Positions 29,526 to 37,224 of a stretch of DNA of 41,278 nucleotides are shown piece by piece. The DNA comes from a virus. The stretch spans positions 1 to 41,278 of the IMG/VR virus record IMGVR_UViG_3300045996_000376; one strand, written 5' to 3'. Numbering within the stretch: the stretch's first letter is position 1; each line of letters begins with the position of its first letter. A program made the position numbers and the translations under genes. Below the pieces are notes generated by a model. It saw only the letters and a program-made list of their open reading frames with translations. It was not told the DNA's origin and searched no databases.

Positions 29526-31601
29526 TTACTCTTGCGGCTCTTTGGCTTGCTGGGCCTCTTGAACCGCGCTGCGCACACCCTGCTCGGCATGCTGTGCTTC
29601 TTTGGTCTTTGCCTGAAGCTGAAGGATTGCGATCTGCTTGTCCTTCTCGAAAATCTGGCGCTCGTGTTGCAGCGCAACAGCCTGACGTTCGATCTCTTGC
29701 TTGGTTGCCTCAATCTCGGCAGGGGCAGCGTTTTGTGCCTCCATGGCCTTCAATCGAAGCTCGGCTTCCTTCAGCTCGATCTCTCGTGACTTCAACTTAA
29801 GCTCGGCCTGCTTGACCTGCATGTCGCCAGTCTTGTCCTGGGCAGCCATTTGGGCCTCTTGAAGCGCTTGCTGCATCTCTTGCATCTGCTGCTTCATCTG
29901 GACAATCTGCGGGCTCTCTTGCTCATCCTCGCCCTTCAGGCGGGCTATCAGCTTGTCTTTGTTGCGCAGGCTGGATGCCTCGATGAGCGCTTCGAACAAC
30001 TGCGGCGGCATGCTGGCCGCCTGCGGAGCGATCTTCACAAGGGCGTCGAACTGCTCGCCCTGGAGCGCTGCGGATGCCGGCACGTCGTCCAGCACGATAT
30101 CCACATCCAGTTCGGCGACGTTGTTCTTTGTGCCCACGATCACCTGCATGCGCGGGTCCATCTTGGCTTGCTGCTCCATCTCGGGCGTGATCCGCTTGCC
30201 TTGGCTGCGCAGCTCATCCAGCAACTGCTCGCCCATGGTCAGTGGCTGATTCAGACCAACGAACTTGACGTTCTTCTCGTCGTCGGTGACACGCACCCAC
30301 TTTTCGGCGGTCCAGAATTGGCGGATGCGGTTCCAAACCTTGCGGTACACGTCATGCTGGAACTGCTTGAACGCGTCGAACACGGGCCCCAGCTCGTTCA
30401 AGCCCTGCTCACTGCGGGCGATCAGGGCGCGCCCCGACATGTTCCGCTGTTCCGTGCCTGACAGCGCAGCATTCACACCAACCGCGTCAATCTCGCTCTT
30501 GGCCTCTTGCAGCAGGTCAAACTGCGCCTTTGCCATGTCTGTGGTCGGGATGATCCCGAAATCCTCGCCGAACTTGGCGCCGCCATCCATCTCAACGTGC
30601 CCATCAGGCTTGGCAAGCTCCTGGCGAACCTTGTTCTTGTCTCCCGTCAAAGCGTTGCCGAAGGTCTGACGCACGTTCATCAGGTGCAGCGCCTTGGACC
30701 GGCGCTTGTTGATCTCATCCTGAAGGCTGATCCAGCGGCGCACCACACCGAAGCGATTGCCGTCGCGGTCGATGTAGCAAGACCCAAAGACGAAGCCGTC
30801 ATCAGGCTCGCCATCCTCGTTCACGAACGACGATTCGCCGCGCTCCAGAATGCCGGCCCTGGTGAAGGCGGTATAGAAGAACTTCCCGCCCTCCTTCGTC
30901 CACATCTCGACAATGCGAACGCGCTTGCGTTTCGGGTCTGCCCAACGAGTGCGAGGCACATCGCTATAGGTGTCGCCGTCTGAGCCTTCGCCGGAAATAG
31001 TCGATTCAATGGCGTCTTCCTTGCCCGGGTACTTCAGGAGAGCCTCTTCCAGGTCCATCCAGACGAACTGGCCCTTGTAGTTGCCGTCCGACCAGTTGCG
31101 CATGCGGCTGTGCGGGTCGCCGAACTTGCGGTCCCACATGATGGGCAGCACCTCGATGCACATCTCGCCATTCTTGTCGTAGACCCGAACGTCAACACCA
31201 CAGGAGCCCTCGACAATGAAGTTCTCGAAGCACTCAGACCGCACGCGATCCCAACGCTGATCCTCCATCACGAACCGCAGCGCATCCGTAGCCGCGTCAG
31301 CCGCGTCCTCATCCTGCGGCGTCCTGGGGTAGGCGCGCGGGTCTGTGCGGTGCTGCGCCTCCATGCCCAGCAGGAAGTCCACCTTAGGACCGATCCGGTC
31401 AATCGTGATGACAGGCTGGCCGCGCTTGTTGAGCTTCGCTTCCTCGGCCGAGGTCCACTGCTTGCCGTTGCGGTAGTCACGGTCACGCTCGCACTGTTGG
31501 CGGGCATCAGCCGTGCTTTGCTCCGCACTCTCGTACATCTGGACGAGCTTGGACAGCACCGCGTCATCACTGCTCGCGGTTTTGGTCTTCGCTTCTTCCA
31601 T
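29526..31601 (-). CDS. Portal protein, P22-like, long coiled-coil end
   Basis: This 691-residue protein has DRDYRNGKQWTSAEEAKLNK, GQPVITIDRIGPKVDFLLGM, a core with KVWNRIRQFWTAEKWVRV, and an unusually long helical end from about 570 on (QMKQQMQEMQQALQEAQM and similar). This matches the P22 portal whose C-terminus forms a barrel into the head. It serves as the DNA channel and head nucleation point. ATG 31601 overlaps the terminase stop (TAATG). Confidence 0.9.
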   Translation of the reverse strand: MEEAKTKTASSDDAVLSKLVQMYESAEQSTADARQQCERDRDYRNGKQWTSAEEAKLNKRGQPVITIDRIGPKVDFLLGMEAQHRTDPRAYPRTPQDEDAADAATDALRFVMEDQRWDRVRSECFENFIVEGSCGVDVRVYDKNGEMCIEVLPIMWDRKFGDPHSRMRNWSDGNYKGQFVWMDLEEALLKYPGKEDAIESTISGEGSDGDTYSDVPRTRWADPKRKRVRIVEMWTKEGGKFFYTAFTRAGILERGESSFVNEDGEPDDGFVFGSCYIDRDGNRFGVVRRWISLQDEINKRRSKALHLMNVRQTFGNALTGDKNKVRQELAKPDGHVEMDGGAKFGEDFGIIPTTDMAKAQFDLLQEAKSEIDAVGVNAALSGTEQRNMSGRALIARSEQGLNELGPVFDAFKQFQHDVYRKVWNRIRQFWTAEKWVRVTDDEKNVKFVGLNQPLTMGEQLLDELRSQGKRITPEMEQQAKMDPRMQVIVGTKNNVAELDVDIVLDDVPASAALQGEQFDALVKIAPQAASMPPQLFEALIEASSLRNKDKLIARLKGEDEQESPQIVQMKQQMQEMQQALQEAQMAAQDKTGDMQVKQAELKLKSREIELKEAELRLKAMEAQNAAPAEIEATKQEIERQAVALQHERQIFEKDKQIAILQLQAKTKEAQHAEQGVRSAVQEAQQAKEPQE

Positions 31602-33079
31602 TACACGGTTTTCCAGTCTGTTGCGGTGTCTTCGTCGTCGCCAAAGGCTTTCGCCCACCTGTCAGGCTTTTTCTTCGCCTCTTCACGCTTTGCAATCGCT
31701 GGGTGCGCCTCATCAAGGGCGCGGCCTATCAGTGATGCCGTATCCACGTCGTCGTCGTGCTTGCCAGCCGGAAAACGGACGAACTCTTCGATGTCAGCGC
31801 CCGGCTCGAAATAGACGGCGCCCATCGCCAAGCGCGACTGAATGCCACGCGCCCGGGTCGGCTTATCCGCGATGCTCGCCACCCACTCCAGCCGACAGAA
31901 CACGCGCCGCTCTCGCATGCGCCTGGTCAGCATCGGCTCGATGGCCTTTTGAATCACACCCGCCTCACCGAACCAAGCGATCGGCTTGTATCGGCTGATC
32001 AGGTTCAGCTTTTGCTCGATCCACTCATCCGCAGCGGTCTGCCCACGCCACCCATCGAGGCGGTGAATGTCACCGTTCGGCGCCACACCCCACACCCGAT
32101 GGACTGTGTAGTCACCGCCACCATCCGTCACCGCGTAATCGCTGGTGCCGTAGATGTGCATGTCCTTTGGCTTCTCTGCCCAGAACTTGAACCATTCGCG
32201 CTTGAAATAGTCGCCCTCGTCACTCGCGGGCTGCTGCTGGTAGAGGGCCCACCATGAGCGCCGATCGCGCTTGGCCACCTCCACCATGTCGTCCGTGTAC
32301 CACTCTGGCCAAAGGCGCTCGCCTGGCTTGCGGCCTAGCGGGTCGCCGGCCATCGCCTCCATCGGGATCTCGATGACATGCCACCGATCCCGCTCACGCT
32401 CCAGAATCCGGCCGCCCAAGTCATCCTCATGCCAGCGGGTCATGACCACGATCTGCCGCGCGCCAGGCTTCAGGCGGGTCAGCAGGTCATTCGTGTACCA
32501 GTCCCAAGCCTTTTCCCGGCTGCGCCCGCTGTCTGCGTCCTCGCGGCTTTTGACCGGGTCATCGATGATGGCTAGGTCAGCGCGGCGGCCAGTGATCGAG
32601 CCACCAACACCCGCAGCGAAGTACTCGCCGCCCAGCGTCGTGTCCCACCGGCCAGCCGATGCGCTGTCATCCGCCACACCAAGGCCGAAGACGTTGCCGA
32701 ACTCCTTGACGGCCACAAGATTCCGCACCCGGCGCCCGAACCGCTCTGCCAGCTCCTGCGTGTGGCTAGCTGCGATCACCGACAGCTTCGGGTTGCGCCC
32801 CAGGAACCACGACGGAAACACAACCGAGGTGTATGTGCTCTTCGCCGATCCTGGCGGCATGCACACCATCAGGCGCTCTATCTCGCCCCGCTCCACCTTC
32901 TCCAAGGCATCCAGCAGCAATGCGTGGTGCTTTGCTGGCTTAAAACCGAGGTCTAGGTAGTCAATGAACGGGAGAATCCGCCCCTGCGCTTCCTTCCTGG
33001 CCAGCAACTCCTTGAGCAGCAAGGAGGGCGAGGATTTCGGCGGTTGAGAGGTCTCGCGGCGTTCTGTTGTCGTTGACAT
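31601..33079 (-). CDS. terL: Terminase large subunit
   Basis: This 492-residue protein has an ATPase domain with Walker A PPGSAKST (75-82), Walker B LAIIDD (169-174) and TRWHEDDLGG, and a C-terminal RNase H-like nuclease domain starting at SDYAVTDGGGDYT with HDDDVD near 450. It pumps DNA into the head and cuts it. The first 119 bases overlap terS in another frame; the conserved part begins about residue 33 (GRILPFIDYLD), so the true start could be later. Confidence 0.95.
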   Translation of the reverse strand: MSTTTERRETSQPPKSSPSLLLKELLARKEAQGRILPFIDYLDLGFKPAKHHALLLDALEKVERGEIERLMVCMPPGSAKSTYTSVVFPSWFLGRNPKLSVIAASHTQELAERFGRRVRNLVAVKEFGNVFGLGVADDSASAGRWDTTLGGEYFAAGVGGSITGRRADLAIIDDPVKSREDADSGRSREKAWDWYTNDLLTRLKPGARQIVVMTRWHEDDLGGRILERERDRWHVIEIPMEAMAGDPLGRKPGERLWPEWYTDDMVEVAKRDRRSWWALYQQQPASDEGDYFKREWFKFWAEKPKDMHIYGTSDYAVTDGGGDYTVHRVWGVAPNGDIHRLDGWRGQTAADEWIEQKLNLISRYKPIAWFGEAGVIQKAIEPMLTRRMRERRVFCRLEWVASIADKPTRARGIQSRLAMGAVYFEPGADIEEFVRFPAGKHDDDVDTASLIGRALDEAHPAIAKREEAKKKPDRWAKAFGDDEDTATDWKTV

Positions 33080-33287
33080 TCAGAGTGGACTCCGCCTTAC
33101 CCCAAGCCCGATCCAGCAGCTTGTCAGCGGCAGTGACGCGGGCAGAGTGAGGCGCGGATGGATCACCCATCACCTCAGCAAGAGTGCGAATGGCGTCCTC
33201 TGTGTGCGCCTTCGCCATCTCTCTGACGTTGTCGGGGATCTTGGGCCTGCCGCTGGGGTTGCCGGACTGCCCTTTCTTGAAAGCCAT
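32961..33287 (-). CDS. terS: Terminase small subunit, DUF5681-type
   Basis: This 108-residue protein starts AFKKGQSGNPSGRPKIPDNV, the hallmark of DUF5681-type small terminases, with a helical centre (RVTAADKLLDRAWGKAES) and an Ala-rich tail. It recognises phage DNA and hands it to TerL. A long hairpin (33319-33376) lies just upstream. Confidence 0.82.
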   Translation of the reverse strand: MAFKKGQSGNPSGRPKIPDNVREMAKAHTEDAIRTLAEVMGDPSAPHSARVTAADKLLDRAWGKAESTLNVNDNRTPRDLSTAEILALLAAQGVAGQEGSAGADSPVH

Positions 33288-33318
33288 TGTTTCTGCCTTG
33301 TTAGCAGTGCAGATTGGT

Positions 33319-33376
33319 GACCCGGCACTAGCACCGCTAACGGCGAATGCAGTGTGTGAGGCGGTGACGCCGGGTC
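33319..33376 (-). repeat. Long imperfect hairpin upstream of terS
   Basis: GACCCGGC (33319-33326) pairs with GCCGGGTC (33369-33376), and inside CACCGC (33332-33337) pairs with GCGGTG (33361-33366). This region is non-coding between terS and the previous late gene. Candidate regulatory structure or packaging recognition site. Confidence 0.6.
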
Positions 33377-33380
33377 GTAA

Positions 33381-33590
33381 CTATTCAGGCTGGTACACAA
33401 CGTCCTTGCGATGAAGGATCACATCACTGCGGCCATCGACCATGTGGCGGCATTCCTCATCCACTTCGCAGACGACTTGAGGGCCAGACCCTGGAAACTT
33501 GAAGCGAACCTTGAGCGCTGGGAGCTTGAGAAACAGAAGGCGAGCCCCCTGCTTGACGGACCCGTCTGCGAATGGGTTCTTGTTTGCCAT
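33381..33590 (-). CDS. First small gene of the late transcript
   Basis: This 69-residue protein (ANKNPFADGSVKQGARLLFL, then FKFPGSGPQVVCEVDEE, ending VVYQPE) is a small beta-rich protein with Cys. It starts just after the leader terminator. Not assigned; it may be a zinc or adaptor protein. Confidence 0.65.
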   Translation of the reverse strand: MANKNPFADGSVKQGARLLFLKLPALKVRFKFPGSGPQVVCEVDEECRHMVDGRSDVILHRKDVVYQPE

Positions 33591-33601
33591 GCGGAAATGA
33601 G

Positions 33602-33632
33602 AAAAGCCCCGGCACATTGCTGTGTCAGGGCT
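33602..33632 (-). terminator. Leader terminator of the late operon (tR'-like)
   Basis: An 11-base imperfect stem, AGCCCCGGCAC (33605-33615) / GTGTCAGGGCT (33622-33632), with one mismatch and one wobble, is followed on the minus strand by TTTTCTCATTT. It lies about 60-90 bases after the predicted late start site. Confidence 0.75.
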
Positions 33633-33648
33633 CATTTGCCGGCGACTC

Positions 33649-33666
33649 ACCCTCCGCAAGGAGGGT
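33649..33666 (-). repeat. Perfect hairpin in the late leader
   Basis: ACCCTCC / GGAGGGT (33649-33655, 33660-33666) has a GCAA loop (TTGC on the minus strand) and no T run. It is in the position of a pause or antiterminator-loading element. Confidence 0.65.
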
Positions 33667-33697
33667 AACGCCCATGCTGTTGCTACGTTTGGCTGTG

Positions 33698-33725
33698 ATT
33701 ATGCACAGTGTTTCATGTTCGTCAA
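33698..33725 (-). promoter_or_regulatory. Late promoter (PR'-like)
   Basis: On the minus strand TTGACG (33720-33725), a 16-base spacer and CATAAT (33698-33703) give a good sigma-70 promoter, with the start expected near 33690. It overlaps the stop codon of the gene at 33722-34120 and faces the hairpin and terminator. This matches lambda's PR'-leader-terminator layout. Confidence 0.8.
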
Positions 33726-34120
33726 GTGGTCTTTGCTTCGCCAATCATTGCGGCAGCAAGCACGATGGCGCGGCGGGTTGCGGCGTATGGGTCGCCGCCG
33801 TATTCCTCAAGGGCATCGTATTTGCCGCCACGATCAGTGTGACGCACACCGCACCGTCCGATTTCGCCGTCGATCACTATCTGCATGCAGCGGGATGGGT
33901 TGACACCAATCTTCACCGCCAGCCGCAGCGCGTCGCCGTCGTCTTCGTCGGCATTCCAGAGCGTGTGGCCACCTTGAGGGTGCAGGGCATTGAGGCTGCG
34001 CGTACGAAGCGCGAGGCGCCGCGACTCCTTCCATGTGTGAAGGCTCACCCTCTGATCGACCTGATACCCAGCCGCCTTAGCGGCCAGCTCTAAAAGCTCC
34101 AAAAGTTCCTTATCCGTCAC
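33722..34120 (-). CDS. Phage accessory protein, paralogue of the gene at 10679-11023
   Basis: This 132-residue protein starts at GTG 34120 overlapping the upstream stop (GTGA) with AAGGAGG before it. Shared pieces with the other copy are ELLELAAKAAG, a central W-N then DDGDALRLAV, and the Ala-rich end. The middle here has extra residues (TWKESRRLALRTRSLNALHP). Function unknown. Confidence 0.75.
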   Translation of the reverse strand: MTDKELLELLELAAKAAGYQVDQRVSLHTWKESRRLALRTRSLNALHPQGGHTLWNADEDDGDALRLAVKIGVNPSRCMQIVIDGEIGRCGVRHTDRGGKYDALEEYGGDPYAATRRAIVLAAAMIGEAKTT

Positions 34121-34497
34121 ACCGCCTCCTTAACTCGCAATCGATTCACCACCATTGTCCGCCCTTGAACAATCAGTTCAAAGAGCCCCTGCTTACTCAC
34201 CCCCAGCAGTTCGCACGGCTTGACGTGGCTGCCGCGCTGCACATAGCACCACTGAACCGCGATCCTGTGCCGCTGCGGGATGTCCTTCATGACCTTCTGA
34301 ACCGCGACGGCATCAAGGCCGTCAACCTCGGCTGAGGCGCTGGGCGCACTCTCGGCGTTCCTGGCGCGATAGTGGCGGAACATGGGGTGCACATTCCCCG
34401 GGTGGCCGCCTCGCTGCCACTTGGCCCAGTTCTCCAGGCGCTCGTGGATCTCGACCTGCTGGGGGTCTACGCGGTTGAAGTCAACGACGTTTTGCAT
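34117..34497 (-). CDS. Late-gene regulator, sigma-region-4/Q-like
   Basis: This 126-residue protein has a C-terminal HTH (about 75-125: MKDIPQRHRIAVQWCYVQRG, CELLGVSKQGLFELIVQGRT) like ArpU/RinA/Q-type late regulators. AAAGGA lies 3 bases before ATG 34497, so this start beats the upstream one. It is next to the late promoter and terminator leader. It should switch on the late operon, as an antiterminator or an activator. Confidence 0.75.
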   Translation of the reverse strand: MQNVVDFNRVDPQQVEIHERLENWAKWQRGGHPGNVHPMFRHYRARNAESAPSASAEVDGLDAVAVQKVMKDIPQRHRIAVQWCYVQRGSHVKPCELLGVSKQGLFELIVQGRTMVVNRLRVKEAV

Positions 34498-34505
34498 AGT
34501 TCCTT

Positions 34506-35114
34506 TCATACAGCCAACAACTCACGCTCGCGCTCAAGCTCTTTGCACTTGGCGCGGTATGTGCGGATGATTTCTTTCAGGTCTTCGATGGAAGGATGAC
34601 GCGGTGCTTGATCGGATTCGAGGGCCAATACGGCTTCCTCGCCAATTCGCTGAATGAGTCCGACTCGGTAATCGACGGCTCGCCCGCCCCCGTATCTGTT
34701 GCACTGCTTTCGCTGGGCGTGGGCGTTGCGCTCATCGAAACGCAAATGCGGAGCGCTCCCGACTGATCGGTAATGACCGCAGTCATAGTCACCCCCGACT
34801 TCGCCAGTTCCAAGAGGCAGGCCGCAGCAAATGCACGGCTTTCCGGCGTCTCGCAGACGTATGTAACGGTTGAATTCACGCTGTGCATCTTTCATCCACT
34901 CTGAGCGGGTCTTGAGCCGGTCCCGCGTTTCCCGGTCGCGCTTTCTTGATTCGCTGCGCTTGCGTGTCTCTTCCTGCTCGCGCTTGGCTCTGGCGACATC
35001 CAGGGCGCAAACCGGGCCGCAAACCTTCTGTCCCATGCGCTGTGGCTGGAAGGCTCTGCCGCAGGAGCGGACGGCGCACTTCTTGGCCTTGGGTGAGATG
35101 TTCTTGCTGTTCAC
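34506..35114 (-). CDS. ninG: NinG-like recombination protein
   Basis: This 202-residue protein has an N-terminal Cys cluster (CAVRSCGRAFQ, CGPVC), a long charged helix (AKREQEETRKRSESRKRDRE), and the NinG/Rap domain with CICCGLPLG, YDCGHYRS and NAHAQRKQCNRYGGG. NinG (Rap) is a structure-specific nuclease for recombination intermediates. GTG 35114 overlaps the previous stop (GTGA). Confidence 0.88.
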   Translation of the reverse strand: MNSKNISPKAKKCAVRSCGRAFQPQRMGQKVCGPVCALDVARAKREQEETRKRSESRKRDRETRDRLKTRSEWMKDAQREFNRYIRLRDAGKPCICCGLPLGTGEVGGDYDCGHYRSVGSAPHLRFDERNAHAQRKQCNRYGGGRAVDYRVGLIQRIGEEAVLALESDQAPRHPSIEDLKEIIRTYRAKCKELERERELLAV

Positions 35115-35335
35115 CAGAACACCCCAAAGCCGCGAGGGCGCGAATCCCGGATCGCCTGACAAAGCTCGCGATGTTTGCGCGCCTCTTCCGCTTTCTTGGC
35201 CTCTTCCGCCCACAGCGCAAGAAGCGCAGAACGCTCCTCGTCCGTCTCGCACATCTGCATGCATTTGGCTCTGTATTCGGCCATGTGCATTTGGTATTGA
35301 ATTTCAGCCAATACGGCCATCATTGATGCGGTCAT
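35111..35335 (-). CDS. Small helical protein between NinB and NinG
   Basis: This 74-residue protein is a Met-rich, charged helix (RAKCMQMCETDEERSALLAL, WAEEAKKAEEARKHRELCQA). ATGA and GTGA overlaps at both ends show coupled translation. Not assigned. Confidence 0.7.
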   Translation of the reverse strand: MTASMMAVLAEIQYQMHMAEYRAKCMQMCETDEERSALLALWAEEAKKAEEARKHRELCQAIRDSRPRGFGVFW

Positions 35336-35742
35336 GCTGTTTCATACTCCGGCGCAGTGAAGCGCACGCCCTGCTGAGCCGCGAACGCGCTCATCAGCTC
35401 CATCAGGTCGGACATCTCGCGGACGGTCATCTTTGAGGTGGACTGACCGAGGACGACAAAGCCGCCATCGAGGCCGGGCACCACGTCTTGGCGCTTCAGG
35501 CTGGCCGAGAAGACGTGCTTCCATTCCTCGGGCGTCAGCTTTCTGCCATGCCACACCACTTGCTGGCTGATCTCGGTCAACATCGCCCACATGCGCGCGT
35601 TCTGCTCCGTGCTGCGGGTCTTGGGCTTCACGTCAAGGCTGAACTCATGGCCAGCGACAAGCCAGGGCTTGAGGTCGCGGTAAAGGGCCGCGATAGCCGA
35701 ATGAGCCTGCACGGGCTCGCGTAGGGTCAGGTGCGCTTTCAC
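35332..35742 (-). CDS. ninB: NinB-like recombination protein
   Basis: This 136-residue protein begins at GTG 35742 (GTGA overlap, with AAGGAG 7 bases upstream). It has LEFSLD-like strands, KTRSTEQNARMWAMLTEISQ, VWHGRKLTPEEWKHVFSASL and a C-terminal MSDLMELMSAFAAQQGV, the usual NinB order. NinB (Orf) is a ssDNA-binding mediator that helps recombination in place of RecFOR. Confidence 0.9.
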   Translation of the reverse strand: MKAHLTLREPVQAHSAIAALYRDLKPWLVAGHEFSLDVKPKTRSTEQNARMWAMLTEISQQVVWHGRKLTPEEWKHVFSASLKRQDVVPGLDGGFVVLGQSTSKMTVREMSDLMELMSAFAAQQGVRFTAPEYETA

Positions 35743-35918
35743 TTCTTCTGCTCCTTCCACCACCACCGGGCGAACTCGTCTTTCAGCCACGCCGCCTCAA
35801 ACTTGCCCTCTTTGCGCTGGACTGCGTCGATGTACTCCCGGCGCTGCTGGGTGTCGCGCATGCCTTTCAGCGCTTCCATGTGGCGCTCTAGGGATTCATT
35901 GCTGGGGGTGGTGTTCAT
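35739..35918 (-). CDS. Small nin-region protein
   Basis: This 59-residue helical, charged protein (SLERHMEALKGMRDTQQRRE, ending FARWWWKEQKK) has ATGA at its start and GTGA at its end, coupling it to the neighbours. The Trp-rich end is notable. Not assigned. Confidence 0.7.
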   Translation of the reverse strand: MNTTPSNESLERHMEALKGMRDTQQRREYIDAVQRKEGKFEAAWLKDEFARWWWKEQKK

Positions 35919-36121
35919 GCTGGAACCTTCAGCAGGCCAGCCTGGTAGGCCAGCGCCACGGCGTGGGTACGGTTCCTGGCCCCGATCGAGCCAAGGAGCC
36001 GGCATGTATGCCCCTTGACTGTCTCGGGCGCCAGCCCCATGGCCTTGCCGATTTCCTTGTCCGTCATGCCCTGCGCGATGAGATCCAGCACGGCCACTTG
36101 CTTGTCGGTCAGGCTTCGCAT
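35915..36121 (-). CDS. Solo LuxR-type (GerE) helix-turn-helix protein
   Basis: This 68-residue protein is only a LuxR/GerE DNA-binding domain: LTDKQVAVLDLIAQGMTDKE, IGKAMGLAPETVKGHTCRLL. No receiver or ligand domain. GGAGG lies before ATG 36121. It is embedded in the nin region, so it should be made early and may act on host or phage promoters. Confidence 0.85.
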   Translation of the reverse strand: MRSLTDKQVAVLDLIAQGMTDKEIGKAMGLAPETVKGHTCRLLGSIGARNRTHAVALAYQAGLLKVPA

Positions 36122-36432
36122 AAGTCCTCCTGCACCTGGTAGCGCTGCGCCACACGGAAAATGCTCTGCACCTTGACGTATTCCCTGGGGATGTCGTCGA
36201 AAGGCTGGCGCTGCTTCGGTTGCGGCGGGCTCTTGCGGTACGCGGCCAGCGCCCTCTCTCGGCATATCCGGGCCTTGGCCTCCTTCGACAGAACCAAGCC
36301 CATCACTTGCGCCATCGTCCGGCAGGAAGTCGCGGAGTGCTTCACCAGCGCAGACATGGCGCGAGGACCGATTACCGGGTACTTCTCGCGCATCAGCCGC
36401 TTCTCTTCGTCTGTCCATTTGTTTGCACTCAT
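36109..36432 (-). CDS. Myb/SANT-like HTH protein (copy 2)
   Basis: This 107-residue protein has an N-terminal domain (KWTDEEKRLMREKYPVIGPR, then HSATSCRTMAQVMGLVLSKE) that resembles a small Trp-containing three-helix HTH. The C-terminal part is Arg/Gln-rich. The first 50 residues match the neighbouring 51-residue protein in order of motifs, so the two are tandem duplicates. The end overlaps the LuxR-type gene. Confidence 0.7.
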   Translation of the reverse strand: MSANKWTDEEKRLMREKYPVIGPRAMSALVKHSATSCRTMAQVMGLVLSKEAKARICRERALAAYRKSPPQPKQRQPFDDIPREYVKVQSIFRVAQRYQVQEDLCEA

Positions 36433-36584
36433 GCCGCGACCTCCGTGCGCCTTGTCAGCCCCATGGCAGACGCCTTGATCTGCACGGCATTGGCAGACTT
36501 GTTCAGGATCAAGCCAATCACCTTTGCTCTGTACCTACCGTACAAGCGGCGAATCACAATCAGATCTTCGTCGGTCCAAGTCAT
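36429..36584 (-). CDS. Small Myb/SANT-like HTH protein (copy 1)
   Basis: This 51-residue protein (TWTDEDLIVIRRLYGRYRAK, NKSANAVQIKASAMGLTRRT) has ATGA overlaps with both neighbours. It corresponds to the N-terminal domain of the next gene; the repeated TWTDE/KWTDE start and the MGL before the end are shared. Confidence 0.7.
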   Translation of the reverse strand: MTWTDEDLIVIRRLYGRYRAKVIGLILNKSANAVQIKASAMGLTRRTEVAA

Positions 36585-37219
36585 GCTTGCTTTCCTTCCA
36601 GCTGCATTGCCGGCATGACGTCAGATGCCAGCGTGAATTGCGTCTTGGGTGCGGTCGATCCAAGGCGGAGGACGTCGCTCGCCTTCTGCGGATCGCCGAT
36701 CAACATGGGCGGCGAGACCTTGCGGCCATCGATGCGGTTCTGCGCCTCGTACTCGCCGATTAGCTTGGCGGGGTAGACCATGTCCGGTCTGCCCGAATAC
36801 GCCCGGTACGCCTCGCAGAAGCGATGCTCCAGATAGCTCAACTCATTCAGATCAGAGCGGCACACCTTCGTCCAGCCGCCCAGGTCTTCGATGACGGCAT
36901 GGATCACAGCGTCATCGAATGCAACCGATTGGTAGGCACCCACGCGCTGCATGGCATCGAAGGCCTTGGACCAAGCGATGCGCGCCCGATCGGTCTTTGT
37001 GCCGGCCATCTCACGGATGAGGTCGGCCGGCTTCGGCATGAACTGCCCACCCTCCGGGTTCTGAACAGCCTTGGCGAAGGCCTGCTCCACCTGCTCGATG
37101 TCGAAGCCCTCCAGGGCTTTCCACCACAGCAGCACAGCGCCTTCGCTGACACTTTTGCCGTACAGCTCGCTCATGGCCATCAAGGACATCGAGAACCGTT
37201 TGAAATCAACTTGCTTCAT
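36581..37219 (-). CDS. Replication accessory protein, helicase-loader-like (DUF6475 type)
   Basis: This 212-residue protein begins MKQVDFKRFSMSLMAMSELY; then LLWWKALEGFDIEQVEQAFA, QFMPKPADLIREMAG and EDLGGWTKVCRSDLNELSYL. The first half, with its Trp-Trp helix and MPKPADLI, resembles the helicase-loader N-domain of lambda P-like/G39P proteins. It follows the O-like gene at a spacing of 5 bases, as P follows O. ATG 37219 is the first start after the O-like stop; the longer frame would overlap O-like by 120 bases. Confidence 0.7.
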   Translation of the reverse strand: MKQVDFKRFSMSLMAMSELYGKSVSEGAVLLWWKALEGFDIEQVEQAFAKAVQNPEGGQFMPKPADLIREMAGTKTDRARIAWSKAFDAMQRVGAYQSVAFDDAVIHAVIEDLGGWTKVCRSDLNELSYLEHRFCEAYRAYSGRPDMVYPAKLIGEYEAQNRIDGRKVSPPMLIGDPQKASDVLRLGSTAPKTQFTLASDVMPAMQLEGKQA

Positions 37220-37224
37220 GGACT

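Noticed and set aside
28628-29800. Plus-strand 390-residue Leu-rich frame
   Set aside because: Antisense of Gln/Glu/Lys-rich scaffold coding; Leu arises from complementing CAG/GAG/AAG codons, not from a membrane protein.
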